The position numbers and the translations under genes were made by a program. From an uncultured Moraxella sp. (GTDB taxonomy: Bacteria; Pseudomonadota; Gammaproteobacteria; Pseudomonadales; Moraxellaceae), in assembly GCA_943908425.1 (NCBI GenBank), contig CALTTC010000013.1, positions 1 through 55,939 on the forward strand: 55,939 bases of DNA, given 5' to 3'. Under the pieces are notes generated by a model that worked only from the letters and a program-made list of their open reading frames with translations, was not told the DNA's origin and did no database searches. Positions 50,045 through 55,939 of the stretch are shown one piece after another. The stretch's first letter is position 1; each line of letters opens with the position of its first letter.

Positions 50045-50950
50045 ATGCAGACACGCGTTTTTAAACATATTGCTATTGTGGGGCGCAGTGGTAAGGTTAG
50101 CGTGCAAGCGACGGTGAATGAACTGATTAAACGTCTGATGCCCAATTATCACTTGTGTGTCAATGCTGAGACGGCAATGCTACTGGCGGGCGAGCTAAAT
50201 AAGCAGGTGCAGGTGCTAGATAACACGGCATTGGCGTGCTGTGATATGGTGATTGTGGTCGGTGGTGACGGCTCAATGCTAGAGATGGCAGGACTGGTGG
50301 CTGGTACGGATACGCCAATTTTGGGGGTGAATCGGGGACGTTTGGGTTTTTTGGCAGACATTCACCCACAGGCGCTACACAAGGTAGAGGCGGTCTTGGC
50401 AGGGGCTTATCAAGTGGACCGACGTTTTTTATTACAAATGCGTGTGCAAAATAATGGGGTGGTGCGCTATGAAGAGGTGGCGTTAAACGATGTGGTGCTA
50501 CATGCCGGTAAATCGGTGCATACCATTGATTTTGAGCTCAGTATTGATGGACAGCGGGTATATCGTCAGCATGCCGATGGGCTGATTGTCGCCACACCAA
50601 CAGGCTCCACGGCGTATAATCTATCAGCAGGCGGAGCGATTGTTCACCCAAGCTTGGCGGCGATTTGCTTGACGCCCATGTATCCGCACACTTTATCGTC
50701 GCGTCCGTTGCTTGTCAGTGACACAAGTGAAATTGTCCTACAGGTACACAAGGACAATCGCACCCAACCGATGGTTAGCCCTGACGGCAAAGTGAGCGTG
50801 CCATTAAATGCCGATGAACGCTTGATTATTACCAAATATCCGCACGCCCTAACGCTTTTACACCCTGTAGGTTTTGATTTCTATGCTGCCTGTCGCACAA
50901 AGCTTAATTGGAACAGCTTTGCCGATGAATTTGCGCTAACTTCTTCTTAA
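50045..50950 (+). CDS. nadK: NAD kinase
   Basis: 301 residues (family 290-305). Phosphorylates NAD to NADP. FKHIAIVGRSGKVSVQATVNELI, MVIVVGGDGSMLEMAGLV (GGDG ATP/NAD motif), PILGVNRGRLGFLADI, EVALNDVVLHAGKSVHTIDFELSIDGQ, ADGLIVATPTGSTAYNLSAGG and MYPHTLSSRPLLV are all canonical. Coupled to ubiB with a 3-bp gap. Confidence 0.96.
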   Translation: MQTRVFKHIAIVGRSGKVSVQATVNELIKRLMPNYHLCVNAETAMLLAGELNKQVQVLDNTALACCDMVIVVGGDGSMLEMAGLVAGTDTPILGVNRGRLGFLADIHPQALHKVEAVLAGAYQVDRRFLLQMRVQNNGVVRYEEVALNDVVLHAGKSVHTIDFELSIDGQRVYRQHADGLIVATPTGSTAYNLSAGGAIVHPSLAAICLTPMYPHTLSSRPLLVSDTSEIVLQVHKDNRTQPMVSPDGKVSVPLNADERLIITKYPHALTLLHPVGFDFYAACRTKLNWNSFADEFALTSS

Positions 50951-50963
50951 TTGGGAATTAATT

Positions 50964-51236
50964 ATGGATAAAACCACTATTTTAGAAGCTTTAACCCCAG
51001 AAATTGTGGCTAAATTTCGCCGTGCCATTGAACTTGGCAAATGGGATAATGGGGACAAATTAACTACCGAGCAACGCCAAACTTGTATGCAGGCGGTGAT
51101 GATTTGGGAGCACGAATATTTACCAGTAGAGGCGCGTACTGGCTATATCGCTAAGCCCAAAGACAGCGCTTGCGATATTGAACACGAACACCATTATCCC
51201 AATGAAAGCATCATCACCATCAAAGGGCGTGCGTAA
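50964..51236 (+). CDS. YeaC-family protein (DUF1315)
   Basis: 90 residues. ALTPEIVAKFRRAIELGKWDNGDKLTTEQRQTCMQAVMIWEHEYLP matches the DUF1315 core seen in E. coli YeaC; a Cys and several His near the C-terminus (ACDIEHEHHYP) may bind metal. Function unknown. 13 bp after nadK, likely in the same transcript. Its stop codon lies in a GCGTAA/TTACGC inverted repeat shared with the convergent hflX stop. Confidence 0.88.
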   Translation: MDKTTILEALTPEIVAKFRRAIELGKWDNGDKLTTEQRQTCMQAVMIWEHEYLPVEARTGYIAKPKDSACDIEHEHHYPNESIITIKGRA

Positions 51237-51251
51237 CGTCAGTGCCAGTCA

Positions 51252-52604
51252 TTACGCTGTATTAGGTGCTACGCGCTCAAATTCTTCCAAGATAGGCTGT
51301 AGTTGTGCCCACTGCTCAGCGGCTAAAATATCTTTGGCAGTTAGCTTGTACTCACCAAATAACTGCAATAATTTGGCAGGGGTAGTGCGGACGCTGACTT
51401 GCGTTTGTCCATTATCGTCATAGCTGATATCGCTGACAATATCTAACGTGTGCAAAGCGTGCATAAACGCCCCTTGCTCTGCACTAAGCGTTAAGTGGAA
51501 CACAGTGATGGCACCGCCAAGCAATTCATTCACCGCTTGATAAAGATAATCCAGCCCCTCGCCAGTCTGTGCCGATAAATAGACGCGTTTAGGCGTGTGT
51601 GGCTGGTCATAATGTATACCGGCAGGCTCACCGCTTTTGTCAATTTTATTATAAACAAGTAAAATAGGTGCCTCTGCTTTGATGGTGCTAAGCACGGCAT
51701 TGACCGCGGCAATCTCCTCCAAGGCGTTGTCGCTACTGGCATCAATGACGTGTAGCAATAAATCCGCCTCCAATGTCTCCTCTAAGGTGGCGTGAAAACT
51801 CTCTACCAGCTCGTGCGGTAAGTTTTTGACAAAGCCGACGGTATCTGCCAGCACCACTTTGCCCAAGCCTTGCCAATCAATGCGCCGTAATGTCGGGTCT
51901 AAAGTGGCAAACAGTTGATCGGCGGCATAGATATGCTCGCCAGTTAATTGGTTAAATAGGGTGGATTTGCCAGCGTTGGTGTAGCCGACTAGCGAGATGG
52001 TAGGGGTTGCGGACTTTTGGCGGCGGCTGCGTCCGATTTGCCGTGTTTGCTTAACTTTATCCAAGCGAGACTTGAGTTGTCCCACGCGAATTTGTAATAA
52101 ACGGCGGTCAGTTTCTAGCTGCGTTTCTCCCGGACCGCGTAAGCCGATACCGCCTTTTTGGCGCTCCAAATGCGTCCAACCGCGCACAAGCCGTGTGGAT
52201 AAATGCGTAAGCTGTGCCAGCTCCACTTGTAATTTGCCTTCATAGGTGCGAGCACGCTTGGCAAAAATATCTAAAATTAGCCCTGTTCTATCCACTACCC
52301 GACACTCTACAAGTCGCTCTAAGTTGCGTTCTTGGCTTGGCGTGAGCGTATGGTTAAACAGCACGATATCCGCCTCGGTTTTGGCGACCAGTTCGGCGAT
52401 TTCTTCGGCTTTACCGCTACCCACAAAGAATTTGGCGACAGGCTTTTGTAAATTGCCGGTCACTTCTCCAACAATCTCCGCGCCAGCAGAGCTTGCTAGT
52501 AAGCGAAATTCCTCAAGGTCATTTTGTAACTCGCTAAGGCTATGTACTTCCATAGCGACCAAAATTGCTTTTTCGCCCCCAGCGTGGCGCTCAAAATATT
52601 GCAA
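51252..52604 (-). CDS. hflX: GTPase HflX
   Basis: 450 residues from a TTG at 52604 with AAGGA 9 bases upstream. Ribosome-splitting GTPase of stress conditions. N-terminal HflX domain: EFRLLASSAGAEIVGEVTGNLQKPVAKFFVGSGKAEEIA, LERLVECRVVDRTGLILDIFAKRARTYEGKLQVELAQL and the GxGPGE-like GLRGPGETQLETDRR. G domain: SLVGYTNAGKSTLFNQLTG (G1), LDPTLRRIDW, ADTVGFVKNLP (G3), YNKIDKSG (G4) and YLSAQTGEGLDYL (G5). Divergent from folP across 68 bp. Confidence 0.94.
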   Translation of the reverse strand: MQYFERHAGGEKAILVAMEVHSLSELQNDLEEFRLLASSAGAEIVGEVTGNLQKPVAKFFVGSGKAEEIAELVAKTEADIVLFNHTLTPSQERNLERLVECRVVDRTGLILDIFAKRARTYEGKLQVELAQLTHLSTRLVRGWTHLERQKGGIGLRGPGETQLETDRRLLQIRVGQLKSRLDKVKQTRQIGRSRRQKSATPTISLVGYTNAGKSTLFNQLTGEHIYAADQLFATLDPTLRRIDWQGLGKVVLADTVGFVKNLPHELVESFHATLEETLEADLLLHVIDASSDNALEEIAAVNAVLSTIKAEAPILLVYNKIDKSGEPAGIHYDQPHTPKRVYLSAQTGEGLDYLYQAVNELLGGAITVFHLTLSAEQGAFMHALHTLDIVSDISYDDNGQTQVSVRTTPAKLLQLFGEYKLTAKDILAAEQWAQLQPILEEFERVAPNTA

Positions 52605-52672
52605 GCAAAGTATCCTTATTAATTAAAAAGCCTTAGATTGTGGTATGATAATAAATTTCAAGGGGGATTATT

Positions 52673-53545
52673 ATGTTTGACGCGTTACCAGCTTATGTCT
52701 TGCGCGCCCAAGGTAAGGTTTTGGAGTTATCTACACCAAAGGTGATGGGCATTGTCAATGTAACGCCAGATTCCTTTAGTGATGGTGGGTGTTACAACAC
52801 GGTAGACAGTGCCTTGGCGCAGGTGCAGACGATGGTGAACGATGGGGCGACGATCATAGATATTGGCGCTGAATCCACGCGCCCCAATGCCGCCAAAGTC
52901 AGTACGGCTGAGGAATTAAGCCGCTTAACGCCCATTGTGCAGGCAGTACGCCACCATTTTCCAGCCCTGTGGCTGTCTATTGATACCAGCACTCCCGAGG
53001 TGATGGCACAGATGGCGCGCCTAGGTGCTGATATTTGGAATGATGTGCGCGGTCTTAAAAGGGCAGGTGCCAAAAAGCTGGCGGCAGAACTTGGCTTGCC
53101 GGTTGTGGTGATGCACGGACGGGGCGAGCCAGATACGATGCATGCACTTAGCACTTACGCCGACCCCATTACAGATATTAAAAACGAGCTACAACAGCTC
53201 ATTGGTGAGGCGCAATATGCTGGTGTCCAAAAAAGCCAAATTATTCTTGATGTGGGCATGGGTTTTGCCAAAGAGTTTGCTACCCATCAAGCCCTAATGC
53301 GTGAGCTACACAGCTTTATGGCGCTTGGCTATCCGATGTTATTTGGTGTGTCGCGCAAGCGGTTTTTGGGGGAAGTGTTGGCGACTATCGGCAAGGATAA
53401 CAGCAATCCTTGCGCGCGCGATAATATAGGTGTGACAACGGCGTTATTGGCGGTGCAACAAGGCGCGAGCATTATTCGCACGCATAATGTGCCTGCTACC
53501 GTAGAGGCGTTGGCGCTCTGGCAACTGCTATGCAATAAGCACTAA
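52673..53545 (+). CDS. folP: Dihydropteroate synthase
   Basis: 290 residues. Condenses pABA with the pterin pyrophosphate in folate synthesis; the target of sulfonamides. VMGIVNVTPDSFSDGG (signature 1), DGATIIDIGAESTRPNA (signature 2), LSIDTSTPEVMAQMARLGADIWNDVRG, VVVMHGRGEPDTM, LDVGMGFAKEF and the loop GVSRKRFLGEV are present. A GGGGG-type ribosome site precedes the ATG. Links functionally to GcvT and other folate-using enzymes. Downstream rplU has its own promoter. Confidence 0.96.
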   Translation: MFDALPAYVLRAQGKVLELSTPKVMGIVNVTPDSFSDGGCYNTVDSALAQVQTMVNDGATIIDIGAESTRPNAAKVSTAEELSRLTPIVQAVRHHFPALWLSIDTSTPEVMAQMARLGADIWNDVRGLKRAGAKKLAAELGLPVVVMHGRGEPDTMHALSTYADPITDIKNELQQLIGEAQYAGVQKSQIILDVGMGFAKEFATHQALMRELHSFMALGYPMLFGVSRKRFLGEVLATIGKDNSNPCARDNIGVTTALLAVQQGASIIRTHNVPATVEALALWQLLCNKH

Positions 53546-53552
53546 ATTTTGG

Positions 53553-53581
53553 TTGCTTTTTCATTATATATCCGCTAAAAT
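53553..53581 (+). promoter_or_regulatory. Promoter of rplU-rpmA
   Basis: TTGCTT at 53553-53558 and TAAAAT at 53576-53581, spacing 17 bp, starting a leader of about 70 bases. The same TTGCTT -35 box is used before rpsF. A small ATTGC/GCAAT hairpin lies at 53618-53633. Confidence 0.6.
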
Positions 53582-53659
53582 AGCCGCTGATTTTTCCTTG
53601 TCGTGTACGTTTCAAGCATTGCTAATCGGCAATCACGGCACACAGGTTTTGGAGCAGTT

Positions 53660-53974
53660 ATGAAATATGCAGTAATCAAAAGCGGTGGCAAACAGCACCG
53701 TGTTACCGAAGGCGAGCGCCTAAAAGTTGAGCTACTTAAAGCCAATGTTGGCGACAGCGTGACGATTGATGATGTGTTGATGGTCGTGGACGGTGAAACA
53801 GTAACTATCGGTGCACCAACCGTTAGTGGCTCAAGCGTTACCGCTGAGATTTTCGCGCACGGACGTGGCAAAAAAGTGCGTATTGTAAAGCACAAGCGTC
53901 GTAAGCATTATCACAAAGAGCAAGGACACCGTCAGTGGTACACCGAGCTTAAAATCACAGCGATTGCTGGTTAA
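53660..53974 (+). CDS. rplU: 50S ribosomal protein L21
   Basis: 104 residues from ATG at 53660 after GGAG; the frame is open to 53603, but that part is leader. MKYAVIKSGGKQHRVTEGERLKVELL, TIDDVLMVVDGETVTIGAPTVSGSSVTAEI and KHKRRKHYHKEQGHRQWYTELKI are canonical L21. rpmA follows after 52 bp. Confidence 0.97.
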   Translation: MKYAVIKSGGKQHRVTEGERLKVELLKANVGDSVTIDDVLMVVDGETVTIGAPTVSGSSVTAEIFAHGRGKKVRIVKHKRRKHYHKEQGHRQWYTELKITAIAG

Positions 53975-54026
53975 TTTTTTAATGCATGACAGTTTAGCGT
54001 TACTGCATTTGATTTAGGAGAAAAAT

Positions 54027-54284
54027 ATGGCTCACAAAAAAGCCGCAGGTTCCACAAGAAACGGTCGTGATTCTAACCCTAAAATGCTTGGGGTAAAAAT
54101 CTTTGGTGGTCAAAAAGCTACTGCCGGTAACATCATTATTCGCCAACGTGGCACTGAATATCACGCTGGCGTTGGCGTTGGTATGGGTCGTGATCATACG
54201 TTGTTTGCACTGACTGATGGCGTGGTTACTTTTGAAAGAAAAGGTAGATTCAATCGCCGTTATGTGTCTGTGCAAGGCGAATAA
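54027..54284 (+). CDS. rpmA: 50S ribosomal protein L27
   Basis: 85 residues. MAHKKAAGSTRNGRDSNPKMLGVKIFGGQ, GNIIIRQRGTEYHAGVGVGMGRDHTLFAL and VTFERKG are canonical. The flexible N-terminus reaches the peptidyl-transferase centre. TAGGAG ribosome site; terminator 66 bp downstream. Confidence 0.97.
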   Translation: MAHKKAAGSTRNGRDSNPKMLGVKIFGGQKATAGNIIIRQRGTEYHAGVGVGMGRDHTLFALTDGVVTFERKGRFNRRYVSVQGE

Positions 54285-54350
54285 GTACAAGACAAATAAG
54301 CGCGGGGTGAGGTAGAACGCCCAACAGCATACTACCTACCTAAGCTTGAT

Positions 54351-54386
54351 AACCCAGTATTCTTGGCTAAGCATACTGGGTTTTTG
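54351..54386 (+). terminator. Intrinsic terminator of rplU-rpmA
   Basis: AACCCAGTAT and ATACTGGGTT form a perfect 10-bp stem around a 12-base loop, followed by T's. Confidence 0.9.
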
Positions 54387-54473
54387 TTTGCCAAAAAAAA
54401 TTACTAAAAAACACTGCTTTTATTATGGGATTTGTATAAAATAGCGCTTTGCGACAAAAAGAGAACGATAACG

Positions 54474-55271
54474 ATGGATTTTTTTAGCAGCAACGTACTG
54501 ATGGCACTTGGGATTACTTTATTTGCTGGCTTGGCGACAGTGCTTGGTAGTGCTTTGGTGTTTTTTGAGAAGACGCCTAGTCCGCGTATGTTGGCATTTG
54601 GGCTAGCGTTCGCTGGTGGGGCGATGGTGTTTGTCTCCTTGACCGAGATATTCAAAAAAGCCACTGATAGTTTTGCTTTAACTTATGGTGAACAAGGCTT
54701 TACCTATGCCACATTTGCGTTTTTGGCGGGGCTTTTGTTGGTGATGATGATTGATAGGCTAATTCCCAATCCGCACGAAAGCTTGGAGGCAAATGACCCA
54801 GAGTTTGCCACCAACAATGACGCTTATATTAAACGCATTGGGCTGATGACCGCCTTTGCGATTACCGCCCATAACTTTCCTGAGGGGCTTGCGACTTTTT
54901 TTGCGACCCTTGAATTGCCAAGTTTGGGTATGCCACTTGCGATTGCGATTGCCATTCATAATATTCCCGAGGGCATTTCTATTGCTGCACCCATTTATTT
55001 TGCGACCAAAGACAAGGGTTTGACGGTATTTGCTTGCTTTTTGTCGGGGCTAGCTGAGCCACTTGGGGCGATTTTGGGTTATTTGCTCTTAAAGCCGTTT
55101 TTGTCGCCGGCGATTTTTGGGGCGGTGTTTGGACTTATTGCTGGTGTGATGGTTTTTTTGGCATTAGATGAGTTATTGCCAGCTGCTAAACGCTATTCAG
55201 CAGGGCATGAGACGGTGTATGGTTTAGTGGCGGGTATGTCGGCATTGGCAATTAGTTTGGTGTTGTTTTAG
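54474..55271 (+). CDS. zupT: Zinc transporter ZupT (ZIP family)
   Basis: 265 residues from the ATG at 54474; the frame extends to 54432, but those residues precede the family start. Eight predicted membrane helices. ZIP metal-site motifs: TAHNFPEGLATF in helix four and IHNIPEGISIA in helix five, with SGLAEPLGAILG after; acidic residues in GGAMVFVSLTEI also fit. Takes up zinc and other divalent metals across the inner membrane. A TATAAA/TAAAAT box at 54435-54442 may be its -10. No clear terminator follows. Confidence 0.94.
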   Translation: MDFFSSNVLMALGITLFAGLATVLGSALVFFEKTPSPRMLAFGLAFAGGAMVFVSLTEIFKKATDSFALTYGEQGFTYATFAFLAGLLLVMMIDRLIPNPHESLEANDPEFATNNDAYIKRIGLMTAFAITAHNFPEGLATFFATLELPSLGMPLAIAIAIHNIPEGISIAAPIYFATKDKGLTVFACFLSGLAEPLGAILGYLLLKPFLSPAIFGAVFGLIAGVMVFLALDELLPAAKRYSAGHETVYGLVAGMSALAISLVLF

Positions 55272-55324
55272 TTGAGTGTTTTTAGTATTGGGGTGTAGGT
55301 TAGTAAGCACGCTATACTATAAAT

Positions 55325-55840
55325 ATGAAAATAACTCATCGCTAATTAAGCAAAAATTTCGGTTCAGATTGATTGAATTTTTTGGCGAAAAAGTTATTGC
55401 TAGAACATTAAAGGATTTTCCTAGTATCTGCTATTATTCTGTCATAGCATTTCACCATAAACCATCCTTGTTATAAACTAAAATCTAAACCTTGAAGTCA
55501 AGAACGCTTTTACAATAAAGCAAAGGTTGATGATAGCTATTATTTGCGTGCCACTTGCGCAGGTAAACAGGGTCGTGGGATTGAGTGGTATTTGACATTG
55601 TAAAGCAAAACAGCAAGGTTTATATATCGCCCGCATTAAGAATATAAAGCAAGATACGCTTATATCTATTATTACCAATAAAGTTAGTGGAAGCCTTCAA
55701 CTTAAGTTACCATGCGCTAAATTTAATAACGTTTAAATTTCACTCTAAAAGTTTACTAGCAACCACAAGCGTATCAACGGTAACAAGGTAATCTAAACAA
55801 ACTTTTGTGTACAAAGGCGTGAATGAAAAGCCTTGCCGTA
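55325..55840 (+). mobile_element. Decayed IS1016-like (IS1595-family) transposase remnant
   Basis: Pieces of a transposase can be followed in order across several frames with stops and shifts. ATG at 55325 reads MKITHR, stop; 55342 onward reads KQKFRFRLIEFFGEKVIARTLKDF (N-terminal helix-turn-helix region); near 55525 VDDSYYLRATCAGKQGRG corresponds to the family 'EVDESYFGGKRKGKRGRG' with the first catalytic Asp; near 55590 VFDIVKQNSKVYI, then IKNIKQDTLISII; near 55770 NHKRINGN matches 'EQNHINGIENFW'. No intact frame exists, so it is inactive. Terminal inverted repeats were not found. Confidence 0.65.
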
Positions 55841-55939
55841 TTGCTAAAAGCATGAATTTAGATTGACAAAAAGAACTTTGCTCGTTGCTAAAAGCATGAA
55901 TTTAGATTGACAAAAAGAACTTTGCTCGTTGCTAAAAGC
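55841..55939. repeat. 44-bp perfect tandem repeat at the window end
   Basis: Unit starting TTGCTAAAAGCATGAATTTA at 55841 recurs unchanged at 55885 and again at 55929, where the window ends after 11 bases. Two full copies and part of a third are seen; the array may continue. The whole unit repeats, so these are not CRISPR repeats with spacers. Each unit contains ATTGACAAA, a -35-like word. It begins inside the 3' end of the transposase remnant. Confidence 0.85.

Noticed and set aside
51231..51257. GCGTAA/TTACGC hairpin between yeaC and hflX as a bidirectional terminator
   Set aside because: Only 6 bp of stem with both stop codons in it and no T-run on either side.
55841..55939. CRISPR array at the right edge
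   Set aside because: The full 44-bp unit repeats without unique spacers, so it is a simple tandem repeat.

Overview
The window looks like a chromosomal segment of a Moraxellaceae gammaproteobacterium, most likely Moraxella or a close relative. The assignment rests on protein style and gene order: pyrG-kdsA-eno-ftsB-ispD, rpsF-rpsR-rplI, rplU-rpmA, a general porin, MiaE, YcgL, YeaC and a Bap-type adhesin. The base composition is moderately AT-rich and the genes are mostly housekeeping. No rRNA, tRNA or CRISPR array was found.

Layout. 1-3169 (minus strand): the N-terminus of a very large Bap-like surface protein that runs off the left edge, preceded by an OmpA-family gene, then miaE. 3416-4447: a porin. 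4649-12852: pyrG, kdsA, eno, ftsB, ispD and comEC, the last four nearly contiguous. 12953-15133: an SppA-type peptidase, a CPBP membrane protease and divergent apt. 15217-21019: carA and carB, separated by a lipocalin and a secreted protein of unknown function; carA has a long leader with a U-rich leader peptide inside a terminator hairpin, suggesting pyrBI-style attenuation. 21476-24376: a folate-independent methionine synthase locus (mesX, mesD, flavin reductase). 24601-25201: greA with a terminator in its own leader. 25308-31558: a fructose PTS operon (fruB, an unknown periplasmic protein, fruK, fruA) behind a SirB-like gene. 32292-33544: a frameshifted Sel1-repeat gene and a membrane-anchored pilin-like protein. 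33629-41357 (minus strand): glycine cleavage genes gcvT, gcvH and gcvP, spread out and interleaved with accessory genes that include a possible secreted toxin/immunity pair. 41961-44146: ycgL, a membrane protein, and rpsF-rpsR-rplI with a recognisable S6:S18 autoregulatory leader. 44458-47216: a micro-membrane protein coupled to a 322-residue unknown, a lipoprotein, ccoS and a His-rich SafE/DsbD-like transporter. 47252-54284: ubiE, ubiB, nadK, yeaC, hflX, folP, rplU, rpmA. 54474-55271: zupT. 55325-55939: a decayed IS1016-like transposase whose end merges into a 44-bp tandem repeat that runs off the right edge.

Functionally the region joins nucleotide synthesis (PyrG, CarAB, Apt), envelope and isoprenoid precursors (KdsA, IspD), one-carbon and methionine metabolism (GcvTHP, FolP, MesDX), quinone synthesis (UbiE, UbiB) and fructose uptake. 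The most notable signals outside the standard genes are RNA-level controls (carA, greA and rpsF leaders), small ORFs of 17, 31 and 39 codons, the gcv-embedded accessory cassette, and intergenic gaps with repeated short imperfect tandem duplications. All calls are from reading the sequence; no database search was run.
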